Notes: generated by a model from the sequence alone, not told the origin. Shown: positions 18,397 to 27,845, counted from the stretch's first letter. The stretch is DNA of 64,000 bases from UBA4782 sp034430215 (GCA_034430215.1 DAOUFE010000017.1:65094-129093), one strand, 5' to 3'. Translations and numbers: made by a program.

Positions 18397-19299
18397 GTGA
18401 GTAAAAAAGCCTGGATTTGGACGGTTCTATTTACTTCAGTGATATGCATTACCGGACTGATCTGCGCTGCTTTTTTTGGTATGTTACAGGTGGACTCGGC
18501 TAAAGCAGCTTTACCCCTCAATTTGATCCATACCAGGACAAACACATCGACTGAATTTCCCAGCCTGACACCTACAGCATCCTTTACACCTTTTCAACCC
18601 GCAACCCCTACGCCAACTTTTACGGTAACATACACCCCAACACCTACCGATACCCCCACACCCACATCAACGTTTACCCCTACATTCACACCTTCTCCTA
18701 CAGAGACACCTTTGCCTACTGTTCCTCCTCCTGAAGGATTGCCATCAGAAGCGTATATCACAGACATTACCGGGTATCCGCAATTTGCCAATCTGGATTG
18801 TGAATCACGCACTGCAGTGGATTTCGCGGCATATTTCGGGATTTCCATTTCCGAAACGGATTTCATCAACCAACTTCCCTCATCAGATAATCCGAATGAA
18901 GGTTTCGTTGGGAGCATTTATGATGAAAAAGGACAAATCCCGCCCGCTTCGTATGGTGTCTATGCAGGACCAGTGGCAGCTTTGTTACGCGCTTATGGAT
19001 TGAATGCCTGGGACCAGTACTGGATGAATTTCGATACCATCCAAAGTGAAGTAGCAAATGGCAGACCGGTGATGGTTTGGGTCATTGGTAATGTCTGGCC
19101 AGGATCTGGATCCTCGACTTATGTAGCAGCCAGTGGTGCCAGTGTTACGGTAGCCAATTGGGAACATACCGTCATGGTCATCGGATACGATCCCCAATAT
19201 GTGACCATTTTGGATGGAAATCTGATCTACCAGAGGGATATTGGTACTTTTCTCAGTTCCTGGAGCATTCTAGGAAATATGGGAATCTTGGTGGAGTAA
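18397..19299 (+). CDS. Membrane-anchored C39-like cysteine peptidase family protein
   Basis: 300 residues: one N-terminal transmembrane helix (about 6-30), a long Thr/Pro linker (about 50-115, TPTPT repeats), then a papain-like C39_2 domain. The presumed catalytic residues are the cysteine in LDCESR (near residue 134), the histidine in NWEHTVMVIGYD (near 251) and the aspartate of ILDGN. The domain would work outside the cell. Relatives include bacteriocin-processing domains, but no transporter is attached or adjacent, so it may be a surface protease. The start is GTG at 18397. Confidence 0.75.
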   Translation: MSKKAWIWTVLFTSVICITGLICAAFFGMLQVDSAKAALPLNLIHTRTNTSTEFPSLTPTASFTPFQPATPTPTFTVTYTPTPTDTPTPTSTFTPTFTPSPTETPLPTVPPPEGLPSEAYITDITGYPQFANLDCESRTAVDFAAYFGISISETDFINQLPSSDNPNEGFVGSIYDEKGQIPPASYGVYAGPVAALLRAYGLNAWDQYWMNFDTIQSEVANGRPVMVWVIGNVWPGSGSSTYVAASGASVTVANWEHTVMVIGYDPQYVTILDGNLIYQRDIGTFLSSWSILGNMGILVE

Positions 19300-19322
19300 T
19301 ACCTTCAACGATAAAACAAAAA

Positions 19323-19411
19323 AGCTGCCCTGATACCTATTCTCCGGTCTGGTAAAAAATTACCTCAGTTTAAGAAATTGTTTCGACCAGTGTAAAAATA
19401 TCAGGACAGCT
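19323..19411. terminator. Long inverted repeat between convergent genes
   Basis: AGCTGCCCTGATA (19323-19335) pairs with TATCAGGACAGCT (19399-19411), 12 of 13 bases. A nested hairpin GGTAA/TTACC lies inside. It is placed between the stops of the C39-like gene and ahcY, and probably ends both transcripts. Confidence 0.5.
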
Positions 19412-19429
19412 CTATTCGATCAAAAAAGA

Positions 19430-20689
19430 CTATGTACCTGATTCCCAGGAATTCAAGTACTTCAATTGCTCATCGGTTAATTCATCAATTTTGACACCCA
19501 TTGATTCCAATTTCAGTCGGGCAATCTCACGGTCAATGGGTTCTGGTACTGAGTACACTTTGTTTTCGAACTCGCTGTGATGTTTCACCATGTACTCAGC
19601 GCTGAGTGCCTGGTTAGCAAAGGACATATCCATCACACTGGCAGGGTGCCCCTCAGCAGCAGCGAGATTGATCAGGCGGCCTTCACCCAACAGATAAATA
19701 TGGCGTCCATCTTTCATCACATATTCTTCAACAAATGGGCGGACAAGTCGTTTGCTTACTGCCATCGCTTCCAATGCAGGGATGTTGATCTCTACATTAA
19801 AGTGGCCAGAGTTCGAAATGATGGCGCCGTCTTTCATCAGTTCAAAATGATGCTTATCCAGCACATTCAAATCACCAGTCAGTGTGCAGAAAATGTCACC
19901 AATGACAGCTGCCTGTTCCATCGGCATCACCCGGTAACCATCCATGACAGCTTCCAAAGCGGGCAAAGGATCTACTTCTGTCACGATCACATTGGCTCCC
20001 ATTCCACGAGCACGTGATGCAAGTCCACGACCACACCAGCCATATCCAGAAACCACAAAGGTTTTGCCAGAAAGCAGCACATTAGTCGCGCGCACGATAC
20101 CATCCAGGGTTGACTGTCCGGTGCCATAGCGGTTGTCAAAGAAGTGCTTGGTCATGGCGTCATTCACAGCAATTACCGGGAAAGCAAGTGCTTTATCGGC
20201 AGCCATAGCGCGCAGGCGGATCACACCGGTGGTAGTTTCTTCGGTTCCGCCCAGCATGGTATCCAGCAGGTCACGATGAGATTTATGCAGTGTGCTCACC
20301 AGGTCTGCACCGTCATCCATCGTGATCTGTGGCTTGTGAGCCAAAGCAGCTTCGATGTGTTTGTAATACACGGTATTGGTTTCACCCTTGATGGCATGTA
20401 CCGGGATCTCGAAATGAGAAACCAGTGACGCAGCCACATCATCCTGCGTGGATAATGGGTTAGAAGCCACCAATACGATATCTGCCCCGCCCGCCTGTAA
20501 TGTTCGCATAAGATTGGCTGTTTCGGTGGTAACATGCAGACAGGCTGACATGCGTACACCTTCCAGTGGGCGTTCTTTGGCAAAGCGTTCACGGATCTGA
20601 CGAAGCACGGGCATTTCTCGTTCAGCCCATTCGATGCGCAGCCTTCCGCCTTCTGCTTGATTCATATCTTTTACATCATAATTTGACAT
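19430..20689 (-). CDS. ahcY: Adenosylhomocysteinase
   Basis: 419 residues. S-adenosylhomocysteine is hydrolysed to homocysteine and adenosine in the methyl cycle. NAD-binding is shown by VSGYGWCGRGLASRARGMGA near residue 205. Substrate-site motifs include SACLHVTTETANLM and NDAMTKHFFDNRYGTGQS. Length fits the shorter prokaryotic form lacking the insert. I start at ATG 20689, with GGAGG 6 bases upstream. It follows an adenosine-kinase-like gene in one operon, so the two products of the reaction are handled together: adenosine is phosphorylated and homocysteine returned to methionine. Confidence 0.95.
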   Translation of the reverse strand: MSNYDVKDMNQAEGGRLRIEWAEREMPVLRQIRERFAKERPLEGVRMSACLHVTTETANLMRTLQAGGADIVLVASNPLSTQDDVAASLVSHFEIPVHAIKGETNTVYYKHIEAALAHKPQITMDDGADLVSTLHKSHRDLLDTMLGGTEETTTGVIRLRAMAADKALAFPVIAVNDAMTKHFFDNRYGTGQSTLDGIVRATNVLLSGKTFVVSGYGWCGRGLASRARGMGANVIVTEVDPLPALEAVMDGYRVMPMEQAAVIGDIFCTLTGDLNVLDKHHFELMKDGAIISNSGHFNVEINIPALEAMAVSKRLVRPFVEEYVMKDGRHIYLLGEGRLINLAAAEGHPASVMDMSFANQALSAEYMVKHHSEFENKVYSVPEPIDREIARLKLESMGVKIDELTDEQLKYLNSWESGT

Positions 20690-20734
20690 ACCATTCCTCC
20701 AGTATAAAAAAGCCAGGTACCCCCGAAACATCAT

Positions 20735-21694
20735 CTATTTAAGAAACACATCCAGTGCACCTTGATCGTCGAAGTATTCGCGATAACGCTTCACAAATTC
20801 AGCCGGGGTGAAAGAATGGCTCTGGGTGCCAACGTTTTCCAGGCAATAGGTAGCTGCTAATGAACCCATTTGCCCGCAGGTTTGCCAGTCCAATCCCATC
20901 CGCCAACCGCTCAAGAAACCACCTCTGAATGCGTCTCCCACACCTGTTGGGTCGGTGATGCGTGTCTCGGGCACCACCGGAATGTGATAATTCTTCTCTT
21001 CGGTGTAAATATCTGCACCATTTTTACCGCGTGTGATCACCAGGATCTTTACCTGATTTTCGATCGCTTTATCAGAAAGACAGGTGTGCTTTTTCAACAA
21101 CCCGAACTCGTAATCGTTCACGAATAAGCTATACGCACCCGCTACGCCCTCGCATAACTCTTCCCCTCCCAACCGGGCTAACTGCTGGCTGGGATCATAC
21201 AGGTATGGGATCCCCAACTGGCGGCATTCTGTAACATATTGCAGCATCGCATCCGGTGCATTGGGAGAAACCACCACCAGGTCGGGTTTTTCGTCTTTCA
21301 ATTCCGCAATGGACATGCTTGCCGCATCTGCCATGGCGCCGGTGTAGAAACTGGCGATCTGCGCATTGGAAAGATCGGTATTCACAAAGAAAGAAGCTGT
21401 GAATTTACCGGGGATCACACGGGCATAGCGCGTGTCAATCCCTTTACTTTCGAGCCATTGGCGATAATCCTCGAAATCCTCTCCTACAGTCGCGAATAAC
21501 AGCGGTCTTTCGCCCAGCAAAGCCAGTGTATATGCGATGTTGGGAGCGACGCCACCGCGCTGTTTCACCATCTGGTCAACCAGGAAAGAGAGGGATACAG
21601 ATTCCAGTTGATCCGGGAGTAAATGGTCCTTGAAATAACCTGGAAATTTCATCAGGTAGTCATATGCTACAGAACCGGTGCATACAATTTTCAT
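20735..21694 (-). CDS. PfkB-family carbohydrate/nucleoside kinase, probably adenosine kinase
   Basis: 319 residues with the ribokinase-fold signatures: the N-terminal GSVAYDYLMKFPG, a Gly-rich substrate motif (RGGVAPNIAYTLALLG) and the C-terminal anion-hole motif DPTGVGDAFRGGF with the catalytic aspartate. The substrate is inferred from context: it is the first gene of an operon with ahcY, whose product adenosine must be removed because it inhibits the enzyme. A ribokinase or other sugar kinase is the alternative. A promoter and a terminator-like hairpin stand immediately upstream. Confidence 0.85.
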   Translation of the reverse strand: MKIVCTGSVAYDYLMKFPGYFKDHLLPDQLESVSLSFLVDQMVKQRGGVAPNIAYTLALLGERPLLFATVGEDFEDYRQWLESKGIDTRYARVIPGKFTASFFVNTDLSNAQIASFYTGAMADAASMSIAELKDEKPDLVVVSPNAPDAMLQYVTECRQLGIPYLYDPSQQLARLGGEELCEGVAGAYSLFVNDYEFGLLKKHTCLSDKAIENQVKILVITRGKNGADIYTEEKNYHIPVVPETRITDPTGVGDAFRGGFLSGWRMGLDWQTCGQMGSLAATYCLENVGTQSHSFTPAEFVKRYREYFDDQGALDVFLK

Positions 21695-21725
21695 AATCTT
21701 TATCCACAGTACAGTGTTTTTGCAT

Positions 21726-21751
21726 AAAAAACGCCCTCACCCGAGAGCGTT
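21726..21751 (-). terminator. Terminator-like hairpin in the leader of the adenosine kinase-ahcY operon
   Basis: On the minus strand AACGCTCTC-GGGT-GAGGGCGTT folds into a tight stem followed by a run of T. It begins only about 10 bases after the predicted transcription start and about 30 bases before the kinase gene, so it would stop transcription before the operon unless relieved. Confidence 0.65.
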
Positions 21752-21767
21752 GCATGCTATGAAATGA

Positions 21768-21796
21768 AGTTTAACATGCAATGAATAAACTGTCAA
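21768..21796 (-). promoter_or_regulatory. Promoter of the adenosine kinase-ahcY operon
   Basis: TTGACA (21791-21796) and TAAACT (21768-21773) on the minus strand with a 17-base spacer. Confidence 0.55.
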
Positions 21797-21858
21797 AGTT
21801 TTCACAATTACATCGATCAGATGTAGAGAAATTGAATAATTAATTTATTTAAAAACCC

Positions 21859-21887
21859 TTGACAAAATTTAATAAGTAATATATTAT
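21859..21887 (+). promoter_or_regulatory. Promoter of the MarR operon
   Basis: TTGACA (21859-21864) and TATTAT (21882-21887), spacer 17 bases, upstream of the MarR gene. The -10 element is covered by an operator-like palindrome. Confidence 0.75.
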
Positions 21888-21907
21888 CTTTTTATGTAAT
21901 ACATTAC
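21876..21907 (+). promoter_or_regulatory. Two operator-like palindromes, probable MarR autoregulation sites
   Basis: GTAAT-AT-ATTAT (21876-21887) and GTAAT-AC-ATTAC (21896-21907) share the pattern GTAAT-N2-ATTAY and are 20 bases apart centre to centre, two helical turns. The first overlaps the -10. MarR dimers typically bind such sites to repress their own operon. Confidence 0.6.
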
Positions 21908-21952
21908 CTATTAAATCCATGGTGCTTCAATTTTTTTGCTGGAGGTGAAACT

Positions 21953-22441
21953 GTGAATTCTAATAAGAAAGATTTAATTCCTGATCAGGCGATGATCTTT
22001 GGACTATTACTGATCATTTCAAACAAGATGAATACGCTTCTTGAAAGGGAATTCAAGGAATTTGATGTAACAACCACACAATGGTTTTTATCCGAGACGA
22101 TCAATAGCCTCTTTGATTCTCCCCCTACTCTAAAAGAAGTTGCCAATGCAATGGGGAGTTCTCACCAGAACGTCAAGCAAGTAGCTATCAAACTTCAGCA
22201 GAAAGGGCTACTGACACCTGAAAAAGATAAGAAAGATGCAAGAGCCACCAGATTAAAAATGACAGAAAAGAGCCATGATTTCTGGAAGCGAACGGAGGCA
22301 AAAGGAGAAATATTTAGAGACAAAATGTTTAAGGAAATTGATTCAAAAGAAATAGCGAGAACAAGAAATTTGCTTGAAAAAATACTGTCGAATCTGGCAG
22401 AAATTGAAAAATCGGTTATCGATGATGATGAGAATTCATAA
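21953..22441 (+). CDS. MarR-family transcriptional regulator
   Basis: 162 residues with the winged-helix core: helices around FGLLLIISNKMNTLLEREF, the recognition segment (LKEVANAMGSSHQNVKQVAIKLQQKGLL) and the wing (DKKDARATRLKMTEK), followed by a dimerisation helix rich in Lys/Glu. Starts at GTG 21953 behind GGAGGTG. It heads an operon with two membrane proteins and is likely to repress it until a ligand binds. The ligand is unknown. Confidence 0.88.
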   Translation: MNSNKKDLIPDQAMIFGLLLIISNKMNTLLEREFKEFDVTTTQWFLSETINSLFDSPPTLKEVANAMGSSHQNVKQVAIKLQQKGLLTPEKDKKDARATRLKMTEKSHDFWKRTEAKGEIFRDKMFKEIDSKEIARTRNLLEKILSNLAEIEKSVIDDDENS

Positions 22442-22465
22442 ATTCTCAACGGGAGTGAGGTTTAT

Positions 22466-23335
22466 ATGAAAAAAGGTCAAATAATTAAAGTTGTAGCTAT
22501 CGTATTGGTTGGTGTAGTACTGGATGTTATTCTGCATGTTGTTACAAGCCCGTTCAGCACCATTCCTGAGAATCCAGCTTTTAGCTTTGTTGCTGGTATC
22601 CTGGGTACAGAGATCACCGCTTCTCTTTGGGCTTTATTCGCCTTTTCGGGTGTCGCGTTTGTGTTTTTACGCATCAGGAATGAAATACCTGGAGAAGGTA
22701 TAAAAAAAGGGTTGCGTTTTGGGTCTGCAATAGCCCTTCTTTGGCTGTTTGCAATGCTCGAGGGAGTCTCTCTGTTTGGCAATCCGCTCATTAAAGAATT
22801 TGTTGTTGGTCTCAGCGATGCGATACCCGTTTTTATGATGAGCATTCTGCTGAGCCTGCTACAAACTGATAAAGTTGAGGTTCACCCAACAACAGCATTT
22901 ACCCTTAGCCAAAAAATCAAAACAATGTCAGCTTTTTCAGGAATATTCTTGATAGGTCGATATATTGCTTATTTTTCTGGTGTTATCCGATCAGGAATTC
23001 AAACCAGACCTTTGCTTACATTAATCTGGACAATCCTGATGGGCTTCTTTATCGGAGTGGCATTTGTTTTACTAGGCAACAATAGAATTGAGCAATCAAT
23101 TAAACACAGAGTAGTGAAATTTGGGCTCCTTATTTTCGGTCTAAATTGGGCAGCATTTCTTTTATTTATGCCCTTATTATTTTCTGGTTATATTGCCGAT
23201 GCTTTGTTGCGGATCGTTATCGATGTAATCCTGGCAATGATTGCTTCATACTTAATGACCATTCCCATTGGCGAAATGCGAAAAAAGGAAATTACTAGCA
23301 AGCAAATAATTCTTCAAGAAAGTGTTGATAAATGA
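22466..23335 (+). CDS. Polytopic membrane protein of unknown function
   Basis: 289 residues with about seven to eight hydrophobic segments (for example VVAIVLVGVVLDVILHVV, ITASLWALFAFSGVAFVF, LLTLIWTILMGFFIGVAFVLL). No transporter motif is recognised. GGGAGTGAGG precedes the ATG. It overlaps the following CPBP protease gene by 4 bases (ATGA), so their expression is coupled and the products may act together in the membrane. Confidence 0.75.
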   Translation: MKKGQIIKVVAIVLVGVVLDVILHVVTSPFSTIPENPAFSFVAGILGTEITASLWALFAFSGVAFVFLRIRNEIPGEGIKKGLRFGSAIALLWLFAMLEGVSLFGNPLIKEFVVGLSDAIPVFMMSILLSLLQTDKVEVHPTTAFTLSQKIKTMSAFSGIFLIGRYIAYFSGVIRSGIQTRPLLTLIWTILMGFFIGVAFVLLGNNRIEQSIKHRVVKFGLLIFGLNWAAFLLFMPLLFSGYIADALLRIVIDVILAMIASYLMTIPIGEMRKKEITSKQIILQESVDK

Positions 23336-24072
23336 AAATTTTAGAATGCAACAGAGCAGCATTCGGAATAATCGTTTTTATCTTATTGCTTGCTATGCAG
23401 ATTATTCTGGGGAAAACGGGACATTTAGTTGCTTCTTTTATCCCCTATCATACAATCGATCCCTATGACAGTTTTGCTGAAATTTCGATCCATCATGCGT
23501 TCGAATTAATCGCCACATTGTTAATTATTCTCTTTTTGAGCAAGCTGTTGAAACTCGATTTCTTTTTCCATTTCGGTGACAAGAAAACAGGAATTAAATC
23601 CGTAATACTATTTACGCTCGCTTTCACTGCGATTTCAATTGCACAGCACACCTTGATGGCTGTAAACAACCAGCTTCCTGTTTATTCGTTCCCACTGGAT
23701 GAAAAGAATATTTTTGGAACTTTGGGATTCCAGTTACTCTTAAGCGGACCAGCTGAAGAGGTTGTATTTCGGGCACTGCCAATTATTCTTCTGACCTATT
23801 CATTCGGAAAAAGTATCAAAATCAAAGGCAACTTAACCCTGGAGGTAATACTGGCATCGGTATTATTCGCATTTGCACATATCAATTGGTCGTTAATGCC
23901 ATTAACTTTTGAAATAAATTATTTTCAGATAATTTATTCATTTTTACTGGGAACAATCCAGGGAATTATTTATCAAAGATGCAGAAGCATACTTTATCCG
24001 ATACTAATGCATAGTTTCAGTAATGTTTTAATGGTCGGCGGGGGGTATGTGTTTACTGCACTATTTTCTTGA
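23332..24072 (+). CDS. CPBP-family intramembrane glutamic protease (Abi/CAAX-like)
   Basis: 246 residues, polytopic. The catalytic motifs of the Rce1/CPBP family are present: GPAEEVVFR near residue 142 (paired glutamates and arginine), FAHINW near 181 (histidine), and a third motif near the C-terminus (YPILMHSFSNVL). Bacterial members take part in bacteriocin immunity or processing, or membrane-protein turnover. Start overlaps the upstream membrane protein. Under MarR control by position. Confidence 0.85.
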   Translation: MKILECNRAAFGIIVFILLLAMQIILGKTGHLVASFIPYHTIDPYDSFAEISIHHAFELIATLLIILFLSKLLKLDFFFHFGDKKTGIKSVILFTLAFTAISIAQHTLMAVNNQLPVYSFPLDEKNIFGTLGFQLLLSGPAEEVVFRALPIILLTYSFGKSIKIKGNLTLEVILASVLFAFAHINWSLMPLTFEINYFQIIYSFLLGTIQGIIYQRCRSILYPILMHSFSNVLMVGGGYVFTALFS

Positions 24073-24364
24073 TAGTTGCCAACAGGAGATGAACACAAAA
24101 TCAAGGATTATTATTGGGTAACAAACGAAAAGCTATTCTGAAGAAGACGGGTATCATAAGATAATTATTGAGAAATGATTATTTGATAAATAGCATCTAT
24201 GCTTCAAGAGAGAACTTCAGGAAAATTTCGTCCGAAATGATCGAAATGGAAAAAGCACTGAATTGTATAAATATACCGAATAAAATTAAAATGATGAGAT
24301 CAAGCATTTATCTGAAGTCATCAGTGCAATATATGACTAATGTCGATTTTAATAAAGAATAACG

Positions 24365-24868
24365 ATGCAATCTCAACTATCAGGCAAAATTTCTCTACGT
24401 AAATTCGTGCCGGAAGATGCCGAGAAGATCTTCCGGATGAGCCGCGAAAATTCTCTGGCCAGGTTTTTACCTGATCAGGTTTACCGGGATGAGCAAGAAG
24501 CTGCGGAGGTATTGGCCCATTTAATCGCAGCTTATACAGCGCCTATCGAATTGGCGCAGCAGCCCTTTGTTCTGGGGGTGATCTTGGACGGAGGAGAATT
24601 GATCGGGCATGTTGGCCTGAGCCAGATTGAGCAGGGAATCGAGATCGGTTATGCCATCGAGCAAAAACATCAGGGGCGGGGCTATGCGCGTAAGGCTGTC
24701 TCTCTGATGGTGCATTTTTTGGAAACGAACATGCACTTACCGGAAATCTATGGCATTGTTGACCCCGAAAACAAAGCCTCAATCAACGTGCTGGAGAAAT
24801 GCGGGTTTAACCGGGTGGAAGATTTGCATTGTAAATTGGTTTATCGGAAGACCTTGACCCACATATAA
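24365..24868 (+). CDS. GNAT-family N-acetyltransferase
   Basis: 167 residues of RimJ/RimL-like layout: ISLRKFVPEDAEKIFRM at the start, the acetyl-CoA pyrophosphate-binding loop QKHQGRGYARKAV near residue 100, and the C-terminal NKASINVLEKCGF. It transfers acetyl from acetyl-CoA to an amine of a protein N-terminus or small molecule; the substrate is unknown. No strong ribosome-binding site precedes the ATG. Codon usage looks more GC-rich than in the upstream MarR operon. Confidence 0.82.
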   Translation: MQSQLSGKISLRKFVPEDAEKIFRMSRENSLARFLPDQVYRDEQEAAEVLAHLIAAYTAPIELAQQPFVLGVILDGGELIGHVGLSQIEQGIEIGYAIEQKHQGRGYARKAVSLMVHFLETNMHLPEIYGIVDPENKASINVLEKCGFNRVEDLHCKLVYRKTLTHI

Positions 24869-25035
24869 CTGGTTGATGATGATTGAAATATTAGCTGGTA
24901 GGTGTCGTAACGCTTCGCGATTTGAGTTTCAAGCAGAACTTCGAACATATAAAAATTTTGCTTTTTCATATCCCATCCCTGGATAGGATATAATTCTTCA
25001 GGGAAGAAAAAACAATACCCCCTTTCAAGGAAATC

Positions 25036-27468
25036 ATGCACGCTCAAAAAGCCAGCTTTTTTAGAATTATCACGATCATCTCCATTATTGTTCTGACCTT
25101 CATCAGCAGCTGCAACCTCATTCCGAAGAGCATTCGCGAATCCGGGCTGCTTGGGCCAACGGATACTCCCACATCCACCTCTACTCCATCGCCCACCGCA
25201 ACGCCCACCCCAACACCCACTCCGGTCCCTGCTGTGCGGGTTGACCAGGCTGATTGGCTTCTCTTCAGCGGACAGTACGATGAAGCTCTTCAGGAATATA
25301 CTCTGGCATTTTCTCAGGCAACCGATGCCGAGACACAGGCAGCCGCGCTTACCGGCATTGGTCACTCGCAATACCTTAAAAAAGATTACACCGCTGCCAT
25401 TCAGGCACTGACCACTGTGACTGAAAATTACCAGGCAACAGCCGTTTACCCCACTGCTCTTTTTCTTTTGGGTGAGGTATATCTGGCTCAACTTCGCAAT
25501 GCTGAAGCGGCTGCCACTTTTCAACAATACCTTGATGCCAAGCCCGGTGTACTCAATGCATATGTACAGGAGCTGCGGGGAGATGCCCTGACCGCTGCCG
25601 GCGATTTGAACGGTGCGCTGGCTGCATACGAAGCTGCCTTCGCTTCTGACCAGATCAGCGATCCGGTTTTTCAGGCAGTGAAGGTCGGTCAAACGTATGT
25701 CACGATGGGTGATCACGAGAATGCGCTGCGCACCTTCATGGGAATCCTCAACAGCACCAACAATGATTACATTAAAGCTCAGATGAACTATCTCGCCGGG
25801 CAGGAATACCTGGCGCTGGGCATGACCGAACAGGCTTTCGCCCGTTTTCAAGAATCCCTCATTAATTATCCCCGATCTTACTACGCCTACGCCGGATTGA
25901 TTGTTTTGGTAGAAAACGATGTGCCTGTGGATGATTACCAGCGCGCCAAGGTGGACTATTACGCCGGGCAGTACAGCTTAGCGGCAGAATTGTTCAACCG
26001 GTATATTAAAGAAAATCCCGACCATCCCGGTGAAGCTCATCATTTCTATGCCCTCAGCTTGAATGGGATCGGTCAATACGATGCTGCTATCAACGAATGG
26101 GATAATCTTATCCGTGATCATCCGGATGACACTTATTTCGCTTCTGCCTGGGATGAAAAATCCTGGACACAGTGGAACAAGCTCGGGAAATATGACCAGG
26201 CAGCCCAGACGCTGTTCGATTTCGTTGCCCGCTACCCCACTCGCACCGAAGCCCCCACATTCCTTTTTTACGCTGCCCGTATTCAAGAAGATAACAACCA
26301 GATATCTGATGCCGCAGCCACCTTTGAGCGCATTATCAATGAATATCCCACCTCTGAAGATGCCTATCGTGCTCTCTTCCTTGCAGGGATAGATTATTAC
26401 CGCACTGCAGCCTATGCGCAGGCACTGCAAATCTTTCAACGTGTGATGGTGTTGGGCACCAATGCCGCAGACCAGGCGATGGCTCAATTCTGGATCGGAA
26501 AAGTACAGCAAAAACAGAACAACACCGATGCAGCTCAAGAAGCTTTCAACCTGGCAGCTTCTCTCGATCCGGGCAGTTATTATTCTGAACGGGCACACGA
26601 AGTATTGGCTGGGTTACAACCACTGCAATCCATTTCTAACTATTCCACCGAATACGACCTCAATCAGGAGCGTATCCTGGCAGAAGGCTGGCTGCGTACC
26701 ACCTTCACCCTTCCCACCGAAACAGACCTTTCCGGTCTTGGAGCCCTGGCACAGGATGCCCGCATGCAACGTGCTATCGCCTTTTGGGAGGTCGGTTTAT
26801 TTACAGAAGCCCGTCAGGAACTGGAAAACCTGCGCACAGGGTATGAAAATGATCCAATAGCAACTTATTTGATCATGAACTGGGCACTCGACCACGGTTT
26901 TTATCGCACAGCCATCTTTGCCAGCCGCCAGGTACTGACCCTGGCAGGAATGAGCGATGATGCCACCTTTACAGCACCTCTGTATTTTAATCACATCCGT
27001 TTTGGTGTTTATTTCTCTGATCTGGTAGAAAGTGCAGCCGAAGAAGAAGGATTACACCCCTACCTTCTCTATAGTTCCATGCGGCAGGAAAGCATGTTCG
27101 AGGGGTTTGTCTATTCCAGTGCTGGTGCCCGAGGGCTACTGCAGATCATGCCCGATACCGGTGCTGAGATCGCTGGCTGGATCGGCTGGCCTGTGGATTT
27201 CACCGCCGATGACCTCTACCGCCCCAATGTCAGTATCCGGCTGGGTGCCCGCTATCTCTCTCGCCAAATTGAAGAGTACGGAGGTGCCCTGTTTGGACTG
27301 GCAGCATACAATGCCGGACCCGGAAATGCTTACTTCTGGAAACAGCTTTCGGGGGATGACCCCGACCTGTTCTTTGAAGTGATCGACATCGAAGAAACCC
27401 GCCAGTACGTCCAGCAGATTTGCGAGTTCTATCATATTTATCAACGACTGTATGATGCAGGACCCTAG
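25036..27468 (+). CDS. TPR-repeat lipoprotein lytic transglycosylase (SLT domain)
   Basis: 810 residues. The signal peptide ends in a lipobox (ISSC, about residue 33-36), then a Thr/Pro linker (about 50-70). About 560 residues of TPR-like helical repeats follow (YDEALQEY, AAIQALTTV, ALRTFMGIL). The C-terminal SLT domain (from about 660) has the catalytic glutamate in SSMRQES, then SSAGARGLLQIMP and the family's LAAYNAGPGNA. The organisation parallels Slt70: a helical superstructure bearing a muramidase that cleaves peptidoglycan to 1,6-anhydro products. It acts outside the membrane. AAGGA precedes the ATG. Confidence 0.9.
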   Translation: MHAQKASFFRIITIISIIVLTFISSCNLIPKSIRESGLLGPTDTPTSTSTPSPTATPTPTPTPVPAVRVDQADWLLFSGQYDEALQEYTLAFSQATDAETQAAALTGIGHSQYLKKDYTAAIQALTTVTENYQATAVYPTALFLLGEVYLAQLRNAEAAATFQQYLDAKPGVLNAYVQELRGDALTAAGDLNGALAAYEAAFASDQISDPVFQAVKVGQTYVTMGDHENALRTFMGILNSTNNDYIKAQMNYLAGQEYLALGMTEQAFARFQESLINYPRSYYAYAGLIVLVENDVPVDDYQRAKVDYYAGQYSLAAELFNRYIKENPDHPGEAHHFYALSLNGIGQYDAAINEWDNLIRDHPDDTYFASAWDEKSWTQWNKLGKYDQAAQTLFDFVARYPTRTEAPTFLFYAARIQEDNNQISDAAATFERIINEYPTSEDAYRALFLAGIDYYRTAAYAQALQIFQRVMVLGTNAADQAMAQFWIGKVQQKQNNTDAAQEAFNLAASLDPGSYYSERAHEVLAGLQPLQSISNYSTEYDLNQERILAEGWLRTTFTLPTETDLSGLGALAQDARMQRAIAFWEVGLFTEARQELENLRTGYENDPIATYLIMNWALDHGFYRTAIFASRQVLTLAGMSDDATFTAPLYFNHIRFGVYFSDLVESAAEEEGLHPYLLYSSMRQESMFEGFVYSSAGARGLLQIMPDTGAEIAGWIGWPVDFTADDLYRPNVSIRLGARYLSRQIEEYGGALFGLAAYNAGPGNAYFWKQLSGDDPDLFFEVIDIEETRQYVQQICEFYHIYQRLYDAGP

Positions 27469-27523
27469 TATCAACTTTGCAACACACAAAAAACGATTTG
27501 ATCTTGTAGATTATCGAGATTAA

Positions 27524-27715
27524 CGATCAACCATCTATGGAGAAGAAACAACGATTCCAGACTTAAGAATAGAAGCAGGTAACCCTATCGAATACTTTAA
27601 AAAACATGTAGAATATTTTGTTTGGAACGATGATATAACCAAACGCAATTGTAGTAATCCAACGAAGTTTAATTTGCATCCCCCTTTTCCTGACTTCCTA
27701 AGTGAATATCCTTAA
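27524..27715 (+). pseudogene. Possible gene fragment, 63 open codons without start
   Basis: Between the transglycosylase and the AT-rich membrane gene, a frame bounded by stops reads as protein-like sequence (GEETTIPDLRIEAGNPIEYF, then VWNDDITKRN and a terminal PPFPDFLSEYP). There is no start codon or ribosome-binding site. It may be the tail of a decayed gene; the parent family is unknown. Confidence 0.3.
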
Positions 27716-27845
27716 AAGCAATTATGACTTAGATTTTGCGTAGCATGTAATCATGTAAGTAGATTTTAACCTTTAGAAAAATATTTTTTCATAAATGTAG
27801 AAGAGTATTTTTGGGCATAATGCATGTATAAAAAGCTATTTTTTG

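Noticed and set aside
24168..24362. 64-codon frame before the acetyltransferase gene
   Set aside because: Starts at TTG without a ribosome-binding site and resembles no protein; the 24073-24364 gap may hold gene debris but no gene can be supported.
24841..25851. 336-codon open frame on the minus strand
   Set aside because: It lies antisense to the lipoprotein transglycosylase, has Cys/Gly/Ser-rich composition without domains, and arises from codon bias of the real gene.
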